Shown here in pieces: positions 32,609-41,754 of a DNA stretch of 64,000 nucleotides. Below the pieces are notes generated by a model. It saw only the letters and a list, made by a program, of their open reading frames with translations. It ran no database searches and was not told the origin of the DNA. The position numbers were made by a program, and so were the translations under genes. Location: assembly GCA_016191815.1 (NCBI GenBank), contig JACPVI010000019.1:1-64000 (forward strand). Direction: 5' to 3'. This DNA is from Myxococcales bacterium. Its GTDB lineage: Bacteria; Myxococcota; Myxococcia; Myxococcales; Myxococcaceae. Positions within the stretch are counted from its first letter, which is position 1. Each line of letters opens with the position of its first letter.

Positions 32609-33226
32609 TCAGGCGGCCTCGCTGCCTGTGTTCCCGCTCGTGCCAAAGAACTCTGGCATCGTAGCGTGTCCCGGACGCGAGATGCCCCTCCTGTCGAGGA
32701 CCCGGAGTAGGGTCAAGCCGAGGATCTTCGCGTCCAGCCAGAGGCTCCAGTTGTCCACGTACCAGACGTCCATGCGGAATTTCTCCTCCCAGCTGAGCGC
32801 GTTTCGGCCGTTGACCTGGGCCCAGCCGGTGATGCCCGGGAGAACCTCCTGCCGCCGCGCCTGCTCGGGCGTGTAGCGCGAAAGGTATTGCATCAGCAAA
32901 GGCCGCGGGCCCACCAGGCTCATCTCGCCCTCGAGTACATTCCAGAGCTGAGGAAGCTCATCCAGGCTCAGCGAGCGGATCAGCCGCCCGATCCTCGTGA
33001 GCCGCTGCTCGTCGGGAAGGAGCCGGCCGTCCGCGTCGCGCCCGTCAGCCATGGTGCGGAACTTGAGCAGCACGAAGGGGCGCCCATGTCGACCCGGCCT
33101 CTCCTGGCGGAAGAAGACCGGCCGACCCATGGTGGCGCGGATGGCGAGCGCCGTCGCACCTAACGCCGGGCCGAGCAACGCCAACCCGCCCGACGCGGCA
33201 GCAATATCCAACGTGCGCTTTGCCAT
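32609..33226 (-). CDS. Initiating sugar-1-phosphate transferase (PglC/WcaJ-type polyprenyl-phosphate)
   Basis: A 205-residue protein from ATG 33226 (MAKRTLDIAAASG). It has one N-terminal hydrophobic segment, then FRQERPGRHGRPF, FVLLKFRTMAD, and SLDELPQLWNVLEGEMSLVG with the catalytic Asp-Glu pair, then GPRPL and PGITGWAQVNGRN. It would load the first sugar phosphate, probably diNAc-bacillosamine-1-P, on undecaprenyl phosphate. The frame extends upstream to 33637 but that part is Arg-rich and unlike the family. It is short, like PglC. Confidence 0.9.
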   Translation of the reverse strand: MAKRTLDIAAASGGLALLGPALGATALAIRATMGRPVFFRQERPGRHGRPFVLLKFRTMADGRDADGRLLPDEQRLTRIGRLIRSLSLDELPQLWNVLEGEMSLVGPRPLLMQYLSRYTPEQARRQEVLPGITGWAQVNGRNALSWEEKFRMDVWYVDNWSLWLDAKILGLTLLRVLDRRGISRPGHATMPEFFGTSGNTGSEAA

Positions 33227-33554
33227 CCAACGCCAGTTTTCTTGCCGCACCGACCTCGTCCTTCTCGTTCCGGCCGGCTCGCGTCGACAGGCTTCACCGG
33301 GTGATTCCATATCGCCCATTCCCGAACTCCCCGCAAACTCCAAGCCCGGGAGGCGACAGGATCTCGCGTGGAAACCCGTGCCCTCCGAGAAGGAAGAGCG
33401 CGTCGCCCCGCTGTCCCCCGGTCCGGCCGCTCCCGGCAGTTCAGCAGCCGTGCAACCGAGCACCTGCTTGGGGTCCGCTTCGGTAGCTCCAGCAACGGAC
33501 CGTCGCACACCCGTACGTTGAACCAAACCATGTCCGCGTGGTAACAGCGCCGGG
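33227..33554. other. Intergenic region between divergent sugar transferase and methyltransferase genes
   Basis: These 328 bases are open in the sugar-transferase frame but show no family similarity. They probably hold the promoters of both directions. I see no clear -35/-10, -24/-12 or hairpin motif. Confidence 0.4.
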
Positions 33555-34340
33555 ATGCCGGAACTCGGCGGGCGCCCAGCGCAGCGTTCAGGCCTGGAGC
33601 CAAACCAACCCTCGCGGAACACCGGCAAGGCGCGCATTCAGCAGATCCTCCTCGCGATCCGCGAACCGCTCTCGGTACTCGACGTCGGCGCAGTCGGCAC
33701 TGGTCCGCTCGATCTCTGGCGTTCACTGCCCCTGGAGCGGATGCCCATAAACGTCACCGCGGTCGACCCCGATGCGGTGGGGATCGAACGGGCGCGCCGG
33801 CTCCGGCTACCGGTCGACCTTCGCGAGGTGAGCGGCTATCACCTGTCGAACCACTTTGGCCCAGGGAGCTTCGACCTGGCGGTGTGCACTCAGGTCCTCG
33901 AACACGTGGCGCAACCGCGCCGCTTCCTCGAGGAGATCCGCAGAGTGCTGAAGCCCGGCGCACCGTTGTATCTCACCGTCGACTCGGGCCACTTCGCTGC
34001 AAGCCACCACGGAGATCCGCTGTGGAAGCGCGTGCTTCGCCCTCTGGCGGCACGCCTCTCCGAGCGCTACTACGATTTCGGTTTGACCGAAACCGACCTT
34101 CGGCGCCACCTCCGAGAGGCAGGATTCCAGGTCGCGGAGGTATTACACTGCAACCTCGGTCCCCTCAAGCCACTGTGCGGCGCCTTGAATGACGGGGAGG
34201 CGAGGCGCTTCGTCCCGGCCTGGCTTCACTTCGAGGAAGAACTAGCCCGGAACGGTTTTGGCCAACACCACCTCTTCCGCGGAATCTTCTGCGTCGCCCG
34301 CACTCCATTCCCCTCCTCGGAACCCGCCGGAGATAGCTAA
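33555..34340 (+). CDS. Class I SAM-dependent methyltransferase
   Basis: A 261-residue protein. Motif I is VLDVGAVGTGPLDLW, the acidic residue after β2 is in VTAVDPD, and DLAVCTQVLEHVAQP with RRVLKPGAPLYLTV fits the Methyltransf_11/23 group. The acceptor is unknown; the setting suggests a sugar or glycan. Its TAA overlaps the ATG of the asnB-like gene by one base, so both form a two-gene + strand unit inside an otherwise minus-strand locus. Confidence 0.85.
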   Translation: MPELGGRPAQRSGLEPNQPSRNTGKARIQQILLAIREPLSVLDVGAVGTGPLDLWRSLPLERMPINVTAVDPDAVGIERARRLRLPVDLREVSGYHLSNHFGPGSFDLAVCTQVLEHVAQPRRFLEEIRRVLKPGAPLYLTVDSGHFAASHHGDPLWKRVLRPLAARLSERYYDFGLTETDLRRHLREAGFQVAEVLHCNLGPLKPLCGALNDGEARRFVPAWLHFEEELARNGFGQHHLFRGIFCVARTPFPSSEPAGDS

Positions 34341-36340
34341 TGTGCGGCGTGACGGGCCTGTGGGCCCGCTCGGCGATGACGTCCGAAGAAGTTCGAGCGA
34401 CTTTGGAAGCGATGACCGCGACCCTTGCCCATCGCGGGCCAGACGACCGCGGCGCGTGGATTGAACCGGAGGGAAGCCTTGGGCTCGGGCATCGCAGGCT
34501 TTCCATAATCGATCTCTCGCCGGAAGGTCGCCAGCCGATGATCTCGGCGAGGGGTCGATATGTCATCTCGTACAACGGTGAGGTCTACAACCACCGGGAC
34601 ATCCGTCGAGAACTGGAAGCGAAGGGCGCCGCTCCGCGCTGGCGGGGGACGTGCGACACCGAGGTGATGCTCGCCGCGATCGAGCATGGAGGCATCCGCT
34701 GGGCGTTGGACCGTTTCATCGGGATGTTCGCCTTCGCTCTGTGGGACCAGGCGGAGCGGCGGCTGTTCTTGGTGCGCGATCGCATCGGGGTGAAGCCCCT
34801 CTATTACGCGTTCACGAGCCACGGCCTAGCCTTCGGCTCCGAGCTCAAGGCCGTCATTCCGTTCCCTGGGTTCGACCGTGAAATCGATCGCGACAGCCTT
34901 GCCGACTACGTCCGCATCAGCTGCGTTCCGGCTCCGCGGAGCATCTACCGTCAGGCTCGGAAAGTGCGCCCCGGCACCATCCTTGCTTTCTCGAGCCCGA
35001 CTGCGGCGCCGGCAGAGGAGATCTACTGGTCCGCCGAAGAGGTTGCCAGGCTCTCGTTCGAACGTCCCTTCAAGGGAAGCGAGCGGGAGGCGCTCGAAGA
35101 GCTCGACTCGCTCCTTCGCGACGCGGTCAAGCTTCGAATGGTGGCCGACGTTCCGCTGGGCGCACTTCTCTCGGGGGGAGTGGATTCCTCGACCGTCGTC
35201 GCGCTGATGCAGGCGCAGAGCTCCAGGCCGGTGCACTCCTTTTCCATCGGAAGCCAGGATCCGATGTTTGACGAGTCACCGAACGCCGCGGCGGTCGCCA
35301 GGCATATCGGAACTCACCACACTGCTCTCATCGCCTCTCCCGACGACGCCCAGCGCATCATCTCGGATCTTCCCTCGACCTACGACGAGCCCTTCGCGGA
35401 CTCGTCGCAAATCCCCACCCTACTCGTCTCCCGCCTCGCCAAGCGCGCCGTGACGGTGGTGGTGTCCGGAGACGGCGGCGACGAGCTGTTCGGGGGGTAC
35501 AACCGATATATCTGGGCGCCGCGTGTGTGGCAGATGCAGCGGGCATTCCCCCGTTGGGCCCGCGACGCCACCCGTGGGGCTCTTCTCTCGCTGTCGCCAG
35601 GCACCTGGGACCAAGTGTTTCAGCGCGCGAGGCTCTTGTTTCCGCGCTCGGCCATGCCCGGCCACCACGTGCACAAGGTCGCCCAGTTGCTCGGCTGTGA
35701 GGACTTCGAGGACGCACGGGAGGTTCTTGTCTCCCACTGGAGTCCTTCCGAGGTGCTGGTCGATGGCGAGAGACTATCCCCGTCAATCCCGCAGGCGGGA
35801 CGGTGGGGAGACCCGATTGATCAGCTGATGTTGGCCGACCTGGTTGGCTACCTCCCCGACGACATCCTCGCGAAGGTCGATCGAGCGAGCATGGCGGTCG
35901 CGCTGGAGGCCCGGGAGCCGCTCCTCGACCATCGTGTCGTGGCCTTCGCCTGGCGACTCCCGCGCTCGATGAAGATCCGTGGCCAGTCCGGAAAGTGGCT
36001 TCTTCGCACACTTCTGCACCGCTACGTTCCGAAGGGCCTGCTTGATCGACCGAAGCTCGGCTTCGGCATCCCGCTCGGTCGATGGCTGCGCAACGAGCTC
36101 AGAGACTGGGCGGCAGAGCTGATCGAGCCTGACCGGCTTCGCCGGGAAGGGCTCTTCCGACCAGAAGTCGTCGACCGGCGCTGGCGAGAGCACCAGCGCG
36201 GAGTCAGGAACTGGGAGCACCACCTCTGGGATATCCTCATGTTCCAGGCGTGGGCGGAGGCTGAGCGCAGGCCGGCGCGGGCCCCGGAGCCCCTTCCTCT
36301 CAGGCGCCCGGTGCCGTGGGCCGCTGGCGCTCAGAAATGA
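34340..36340 (+). CDS. asnB: Glutamine-dependent asparagine synthase-like amidotransferase
   Basis: A 666-residue two-domain enzyme. Cys2 starts the glutaminase domain (MCGVTGLW; SYNGEVYN), and the synthetase PP-loop is SGGVDSS at 278-284. Within polysaccharide loci such enzymes often amidate uronic acids (WbpS type) instead of making free Asn, which would fit the UDP-glucuronate made by ugd. The 3' end overlaps the convergent glycosyltransferase by 41 bases. Confidence 0.9.
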   Translation: MCGVTGLWARSAMTSEEVRATLEAMTATLAHRGPDDRGAWIEPEGSLGLGHRRLSIIDLSPEGRQPMISARGRYVISYNGEVYNHRDIRRELEAKGAAPRWRGTCDTEVMLAAIEHGGIRWALDRFIGMFAFALWDQAERRLFLVRDRIGVKPLYYAFTSHGLAFGSELKAVIPFPGFDREIDRDSLADYVRISCVPAPRSIYRQARKVRPGTILAFSSPTAAPAEEIYWSAEEVARLSFERPFKGSEREALEELDSLLRDAVKLRMVADVPLGALLSGGVDSSTVVALMQAQSSRPVHSFSIGSQDPMFDESPNAAAVARHIGTHHTALIASPDDAQRIISDLPSTYDEPFADSSQIPTLLVSRLAKRAVTVVVSGDGGDELFGGYNRYIWAPRVWQMQRAFPRWARDATRGALLSLSPGTWDQVFQRARLLFPRSAMPGHHVHKVAQLLGCEDFEDAREVLVSHWSPSEVLVDGERLSPSIPQAGRWGDPIDQLMLADLVGYLPDDILAKVDRASMAVALEAREPLLDHRVVAFAWRLPRSMKIRGQSGKWLLRTLLHRYVPKGLLDRPKLGFGIPLGRWLRNELRDWAAELIEPDRLRREGLFRPEVVDRRWREHQRGVRNWEHHLWDILMFQAWAEAERRPARAPEPLPLRRPVPWAAGAQK

Positions 36341-37511
36341 GCTGGCAGTAGTACCGAGCCAGGTTTCGACAGACCACCTCCCTGCGGAATTCGCGCATCA
36401 CGCGTGCCTGGCCTGCAAGGCCCATCCGGACAGCCTCTGCGCGATCGCTCGCCAGGCGGCGGATCGCAATGACGAGAGGATCCACCCGCGCCGCTGGCAC
36501 CAGCAAGCCCGTGACCCCGTCGGCTACGGAGTCCACCGCACCCGTCGCGCTCGTCGTCACCACCGGGAGTCCGGCGGCCTGCGCCTCCAGGACGGTGTTC
36601 GGAAACCCCTCCCGGTACGTCGGCAACACCAGCAGTTCCATCGCCGCGTAGTAGTCGGCCGGATCATCGACGAAGCCCGCGCGAACGACGCGCGTGTTGC
36701 TCTCGATGAACCGGCGAGTGGACGCTGGTACTGGGTCGCCCTTCTCGAACTCGCCGACGAGCAGCAGCCACAGCCTCGGCAGCTCCTCTTGAAGCCGTCC
36801 GAACGCGTCGGACAGCTCGGCAATACCCTTGTCCTTCGTAAACCTCCCGACGAACCCGATGACGGTTGCCTCTGGAGGAATCCCAAGGCGCGCTCTCAAA
36901 GCCTGACCTCTCTGCTTTCGCTCATCGGTCGGGGCGTACCGCTCCACCTCGACACCGCTCGAGCTGCCTGAACCCAGCACGACCGCCTTCTCTTCGCTCA
37001 GCACGCCCCAGCGCACAGCTGCGTCCCGGAGGCTCCGGCTCACGCAGATCACCCGGTGAGCCGCCCCGCACGCCACTCGCTCAGCGGCGAAGAGCACCGC
37101 CCCCTTGAGCCCGCTGGCGGTTTCTAGCCGCAACCCGCGGAGGGTGTAGATGCGACAGTCTGTCCGACACAACCAGGCAGCGAGCCCTCCGATGAAGCCG
37201 GCCTTGGGCGTGCTGACGTCGACGAGGTCGGGCCGAATCCGACTCAGTAGTCGCACCGTGGCGACCAGCGCCAGCACATCTCCCAGGCCCGCTATCTCAC
37301 GCTGGAAGGGGAGACGCTCCACGGCCACCCCCGCCGGGAGGGCAGTCAATGGCTGCCCGTGACCCATCGCGACCGTGACTTCCACACCCAGGGCGAGGAA
37401 CTCACGAGTGAGCCCGACGAGGAATCCCGAGCTCAGCGGCGAGGTGACCATCAGGAGGACGTGTGGCCGGCGCCGCTTCTTTCGCGAGCGCTCCTCGGCT
37501 TGCCGATTCAT
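36300..37511 (-). CDS. Glycosyltransferase, GT4/GT1 family (GT-B fold)
   Basis: A 403-residue cytosolic enzyme. It has N-terminal HVLLMVTSPLSSGFL and STPKAGFIGGLAAW, then IGFVGRFTKDKGI at the hinge and the EX7E motif in EGFPNTVLEA. The VDVSTPKAG and YTLRGLRLET segments resemble the PglA/WbaZ-like group that adds to bacillosamine-type sugars. Its ATG overlaps the stop of the upstream glycosyltransferase (ATGA). Confidence 0.87.
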   Translation of the reverse strand: MNRQAEERSRKKRRRPHVLLMVTSPLSSGFLVGLTREFLALGVEVTVAMGHGQPLTALPAGVAVERLPFQREIAGLGDVLALVATVRLLSRIRPDLVDVSTPKAGFIGGLAAWLCRTDCRIYTLRGLRLETASGLKGAVLFAAERVACGAAHRVICVSRSLRDAAVRWGVLSEEKAVVLGSGSSSGVEVERYAPTDERKQRGQALRARLGIPPEATVIGFVGRFTKDKGIAELSDAFGRLQEELPRLWLLLVGEFEKGDPVPASTRRFIESNTRVVRAGFVDDPADYYAAMELLVLPTYREGFPNTVLEAQAAGLPVVTTSATGAVDSVADGVTGLLVPAARVDPLVIAIRRLASDRAEAVRMGLAGQARVMREFRREVVCRNLARYYCQLISERQRPTAPGA

Positions 37512-38659
37512 CCTGTCGCCCGAAGGCGCATTCGCGTGGCGCTCCGCCGGAGCGCCTCCTCGTAGGCGGCCAGCGTCCGATCCACCATGCGGTGAACGGT
37601 GAAAGTCTCTTCGACCCGCGCCCTTCCCCTTCGACCCATTTCTCTGGCTCGCTCCGGGCTCCGGAGCAGATCAGCGATGCGCTCTCCGAAGCCCTCTTCT
37701 CGGTTCGGGTCGATCAGGAACCCGGTCACTCCATCCTCCACGATCTCCGTCAGCGGCGCGATTCGGGTCGCCACCACGGGCCTGGAGGCCGCCATTGCCT
37801 CGAGCAGCACCAGTCCGAAACCCTCGGCGTGCGTGGCGAAAGCGAAGACGTCGATGCTGTGAAGCAGCGAGGCAACGTCCGACTGAAACCCGAGCAGGCG
37901 CACGTTCTCCCGCATTCCCAGGGCATCGATGAGAGCCTGCAGCTGCGCCGAGTGCCCCTCCCAGTCGGGTCCCGCAATTACCAGCACGGAGCCGGGGACG
38001 CGCCTGACGATGGCCGGCATGGCCCTGATGAGGCGATCGTGCCCCTTGCGCGGCTCGACGCGAGCGAGGGCGCCGATGATGGGTCGCCCAACGAGCTTCC
38101 ACTTGACGCGCATGTCCTCGATGCCCCTGTCGACTTGGGATACCTCGAGCCCGTAGTGAATGGCCTGCACGCGGTCGCCTGGCACCCGCATTTCGCCGAT
38201 GAGCCAGTCTCGCACGGCATGGGAAATGGCGATAAGCCGGTCCGGCCACCGCCACGCCGCCTTGAGCAGGGGCAAGCTCCACCGGCTGGACCAGAAGGAG
38301 CCGTGGATGTCGTGCACGGAGCTGACCCAGGTGACGTCGCGAACACGAAACCGGACCCACGCAGCTGCCAGGTCGGCACGTGGCAAGTGCGAGTGGAGGA
38401 TGTCGGGCCGCTCTGCGCGCACGAGATCCACAAGGTCCGGCAAAAACCGTGCGTCGTAGCGACTGTTCGAGCCCAGCGAAAAAACGCGGATGCCGAGCGC
38501 TTCGAAGTCCGGGCGCAGCAGCCTGCTAGCGAGCCCCTTCTCTCGCATGCCGGCGACGATCACCTCGATACCCCGGCGCTTCATCTCCCGGCAAAGTGCG
38601 AGGAGGTGGATCTCGGCTCCGCCTGCAGCGAGCGTGTTGATGAGGTGGAGGATCTTCAC
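37508..38659 (-). CDS. Glycosyltransferase, GT4 family
   Basis: A 383-residue enzyme starting at GTG 38659 (KILHLINTLAAGGAEIHLL), whose GTGA overlaps the preceding stop. GALARVEPRKGHDRLI and EGFGLVLLEAMAASRPVVAT give the donor-binding half with the EX7E motif. N-terminal GGAE-type sequence is typical of GT4. The longer open frame upstream lies in the next gene. Confidence 0.88.
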   Translation of the reverse strand: MKILHLINTLAAGGAEIHLLALCREMKRRGIEVIVAGMREKGLASRLLRPDFEALGIRVFSLGSNSRYDARFLPDLVDLVRAERPDILHSHLPRADLAAAWVRFRVRDVTWVSSVHDIHGSFWSSRWSLPLLKAAWRWPDRLIAISHAVRDWLIGEMRVPGDRVQAIHYGLEVSQVDRGIEDMRVKWKLVGRPIIGALARVEPRKGHDRLIRAMPAIVRRVPGSVLVIAGPDWEGHSAQLQALIDALGMRENVRLLGFQSDVASLLHSIDVFAFATHAEGFGLVLLEAMAASRPVVATRIAPLTEIVEDGVTGFLIDPNREEGFGERIADLLRSPERAREMGRRGRARVEETFTVHRMVDRTLAAYEEALRRSATRMRLRATG

Positions 38660-39879
38660 CGCCGGCCCCTGTCGGCCTGGGTTGCCCGCCATCGCCCTAC
38701 GACCGCGCGCCAGATTTCTATCTGAAGTTTGGGGTCCAAGTAACGCCGGGCGACCTGGCGGAGATTCTCCTGCCCTCGCCTGCCCATCCTGAGCGCGAGA
38801 TCGCCGTCGTCTATCAGCCGTTCGACCGCCCCGGCGAATGCTCGCCCGTCCCCGATCGGGACGATGTACCCTGTCTCCCCATCGATTACGGCGTCGTCCG
38901 CGCCGCTCACCGCGGTGGTAACGATTGCCCGGGCGGCGGCGGCCGCCTCCATCAGGACGCGAGCGAACCCCTCGTAGCGCGAAGAGAGCACGAAGACATC
39001 GCAGCTTCCCACATAGCGCGGCACCTCGCGGTGCGGGCGGGGGCCGAGCCAGCGGACGCTCGATTTGAGGCCGAGCGAGCGCGAGCGTGACTCCAGCGCG
39101 GGACGCTCGGGACCTTCGCCGATGAGCACCAGCCGCAGCCCCGACCAGCGACCGCGCAGTGAGGCGACACACTGGAGCAGGAGACCGAGGTCCTTCTGCT
39201 CGGCGATGCGCCCTACGAAAAGCAGGACCCGGCTGAACCTTCCGCCGTCCGTCAGCTCATCCCTGGCCTTGGGATCGGGCTTGGCCGCGAAGAAGTCTTC
39301 GATGTTCTGCGGCACCATGGGCTTGGTGGCGATCTGCTCGTCGGCGAAACCTTGCGCGACCAGCGAGCGCTTGGTCGCGCTACCATCCACCTGGATGCCG
39401 TCCGCGCTCAACAGAACCCTTTTCGCCAGCTCGGAGGCCAATGGGAGTCGCAGGGCACTCGAGTAGTGGGAGTCGAACGGGTTCGGTCCGTACACACAAA
39501 CGTTGTGCGGGCGGCTCAGCAAGCGGCTGACAATCGCCCCAGCAGAGCCGGTGAAGAGAGGATCCTGCGACTGGACGAGATCGACCGCTTGACGGTCTCC
39601 AACCGTCAGGCCCAACCGGACCATCCTCAGCCACGAATCCACGCGGGTTAGGCCGCCTGTGGCGTAACCGCGGAGAACCGGGCCCCGCTCGATCTGTGGA
39701 CGGAGGCCGTGCTTTCGGAGCGCGTGAGCGATCACATGGTAGCCCGCGAGGTGCGCTGCGTAAGCCGAAAGGCGGCCAAGCGTGTCACCGGCCGCCCCGT
39801 CGTTGGCCTCCCAAAGCTCCCGCGTAAAGCCCAGCGAGAGGATTCGGAGAGGTTCCTGAGTGGGCACTCCCCCGTCCAT
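38656..39879 (-). CDS. Glycosyltransferase, GT4 family
   Basis: A 407-residue enzyme. The N-half has VDLVQSQDPLFTGSAGA, the C-half RVLLFVGRIAEQKDLGLLL and EGFARVLMEAAAAARAIVTT (EX7E). It lies third in a run of four minus-strand glycosyltransferases. The preceding glycosyltransferase stop is three bases away (39883). Donor and acceptor are unknown. Confidence 0.87.
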   Translation of the reverse strand: MDGGVPTQEPLRILSLGFTRELWEANDGAAGDTLGRLSAYAAHLAGYHVIAHALRKHGLRPQIERGPVLRGYATGGLTRVDSWLRMVRLGLTVGDRQAVDLVQSQDPLFTGSAGAIVSRLLSRPHNVCVYGPNPFDSHYSSALRLPLASELAKRVLLSADGIQVDGSATKRSLVAQGFADEQIATKPMVPQNIEDFFAAKPDPKARDELTDGGRFSRVLLFVGRIAEQKDLGLLLQCVASLRGRWSGLRLVLIGEGPERPALESRSRSLGLKSSVRWLGPRPHREVPRYVGSCDVFVLSSRYEGFARVLMEAAAAARAIVTTAVSGADDAVIDGETGYIVPIGDGRAFAGAVERLIDDGDLALRMGRRGQENLRQVARRYLDPKLQIEIWRAVVGRWRATQADRGRR

Positions 39880-39882
39880 GGT

Positions 39883-40974
39883 TCACCCCGCCCCACGCCT
39901 CTCGGCGTCTCGGCAAGCTCGGATCTCCTCGAACACGGAGAGAATGCGGTCCGCTAGGCTGTCGAGACCGTGAAGCCGCTGCACCTGTGAGCGGAGGTAA
40001 GCTCCCATGGACGCCCTCTCAGGGGCGCTCAAGCCCAGCACTCGCTCCAGCTTCGCCGCCAAGTCGTCGGCATCTCCGTGCGTGAAGAGGAGGGCGTCGG
40101 CGTGCCGGCCCAGCGTCTCCATGAAGTCGGTGTTCGCCACGAGCGATGGGCGCTCACATGCCATCGCCTCCCAGGCGACTTTGTCGCCAAACCCTGCCGG
40201 GGTCAGGTTCACGTGCGCCGTACAGCGCCGATACCAGTCGCGAAGCGCTGGGGCCGAAACCCCCAGCCGGAACTGCACGATCTCTTCCAGGTGATGCAAT
40301 CGCACCAGTGATCGCACTTCCTGCGCATACGCCTCGCCACCTTCCGGTGTGCTCCCGAGGATCACGACCCTCAACGCTCGTCCCCGGCTTCGCAGCGCCG
40401 CGACCGCCCGCAGTAGCGTCCCATGGTCCTTCACCGCCGAGAGGCGCCCCGCGCAGAGCACGAAAGGAGGATCCTCGGGTTCGCTGTGACCTGGAGAGAA
40501 GAGGGACGTGTCAATGCCCTGACCGATCACCGTCAGCTTGTCGCGTTTGTACGGGTAGGCCGTCGCGAGGCTCGCCACCATCCGGTCGGAGAATGTGTGC
40601 GCCAGGCGAAGCGTTGCGGTCAGGCTCGGGTGAGCGTACCAAGTCACCAACGGAATCCCCCTCGCCCTGAGTAGCGGCCCCCCCAGGGCGCTGAATACCG
40701 GCATCATGTGAGAAAAACATCCATAGATGCCGTCTTGTCGCAGGACCTTCCATAGGAACCGATAAAAATTTAGTGCCCTCCGCGGTTCCGAATAGCCGTG
40801 CTCCTTGCCCACGGAGTGCACGACAACGTTCTCCGGCACGGCCACCCTTCCAGCCCTCATCGTGAGAACCTCGACTCTCGAGCAGCGCGCCGCCAGCGAT
40901 CGCACCCAGCCGGAAGCAAAACCGAGAACTGGATCGTCGGCGTCCATCAGCAGGTTGAAGACTATCAGTCGCAA
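39883..40974 (-). CDS. Glycosyltransferase, GT4 family
   Basis: A 363-residue enzyme with FVLCAGRLSAVKDHGTLLRA and AGFGDKVAWEAMACERPSLV as the nucleotide-sugar-binding part. The N-terminal half is aromatic (FYRFLWKVLRQDGIYGCF). It follows the methyltransferase gene after a 51-base gap. Confidence 0.86.
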   Translation of the reverse strand: MRLIVFNLLMDADDPVLGFASGWVRSLAARCSRVEVLTMRAGRVAVPENVVVHSVGKEHGYSEPRRALNFYRFLWKVLRQDGIYGCFSHMMPVFSALGGPLLRARGIPLVTWYAHPSLTATLRLAHTFSDRMVASLATAYPYKRDKLTVIGQGIDTSLFSPGHSEPEDPPFVLCAGRLSAVKDHGTLLRAVAALRSRGRALRVVILGSTPEGGEAYAQEVRSLVRLHHLEEIVQFRLGVSAPALRDWYRRCTAHVNLTPAGFGDKVAWEAMACERPSLVANTDFMETLGRHADALLFTHGDADDLAAKLERVLGLSAPERASMGAYLRSQVQRLHGLDSLADRILSVFEEIRACRDAERRGAG

Positions 40975-41025
40975 CTTACCGGTTCTCCTCCGAAACGCCC
41001 TGGCCCGTGGGGCATTTGCTTCGGT

Positions 41026-41754
41026 TCATCGCGCCGACCGCGCCTCGGGCTTGCACGCAAGGAACGTGTAGCCCAGCGCCCAGTAGTCTCGGCGATAGAT
41101 TCCCCGCCGGAACCTCACGACAGTCCAGTCGCACGCCATCGACAGTGGCAGGGACACCGCTCGCAACACCGAGAGTCTTCCAGGGAGAAGTGCCGCGGAG
41201 GCCATTTGCAGGCCAGTGGTCACCGGACCGACCGCCTGCGGCTCGACTACCGCGCTCACGAAGCCATGCTCGGTCAGCACACGTCTCAACGCAGATGAAG
41301 AGAAGCGGAAGAAGTCGTCCGGGTCCGGATGGAAATGGTGAATGAAAGGAACGAAGCCAATGAGCTTCCCACCGCCGCGCAGCACGCGGTGGGATTGCAG
41401 GAAGAGGTTGGAAAACTCGTAGACGTGCTCTAGGAGATTGAAGGCTAGCACGAAGTCAAACGTGCATTCGTCGAAGGGAAACTCTTTTCGCACGTCACAC
41501 TCGATGACACCTGGAGCCGCATTGAGGTCGGTGCATGTGAACTCGGTGCCTGGTTTTCGCCGGAAGGCCTCTCGATAGCCCGTCTCGGCTTTCTTGCTGC
41601 CCAGATCCAGCACCCTGCCGTACAACTCTACCCCATGAATCGACTGCTCCATCAGAGCCCTAATGAGAGTCTTGCCGGCAAGCAGTTTCCACGCAACATC
41701 GGCAAGCCTGGACACGACCGAGCCACTGGAGTCGTTCTGCAGGGACGAGTTCAT
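41026..41754 (-). CDS. SAM-dependent methyltransferase
   Basis: A 242-residue protein from ATG 41754, overlapping the flippase stop (ATGA). It has VLDLGSKKAETGY (motif I), CTDLNAAPGV, and FDFVLAFNLLEHVYEFSNL. The PFIHHFHPDPDDFFRFS stretch is common in polysaccharide-locus methyltransferases. The acceptor is unknown. Confidence 0.83.
   Translation of the reverse strand: MNSSLQNDSSGSVVSRLADVAWKLLAGKTLIRALMEQSIHGVELYGRVLDLGSKKAETGYREAFRRKPGTEFTCTDLNAAPGVIECDVRKEFPFDECTFDFVLAFNLLEHVYEFSNLFLQSHRVLRGGGKLIGFVPFIHHFHPDPDDFFRFSSSALRRVLTEHGFVSAVVEPQAVGPVTTGLQMASAALLPGRLSVLRAVSLPLSMACDWTVVRFRRGIYRRDYWALGYTFLACKPEARSAR

Noticed and set aside
33227-33637. N-terminal extension of the sugar transferase to 33637
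   Set aside because: The extension is Arg/Gly/Ser-rich and lacks the membrane segments of long WbaP/WcaJ enzymes. ATG 33226 gives the standard PglC-like length.
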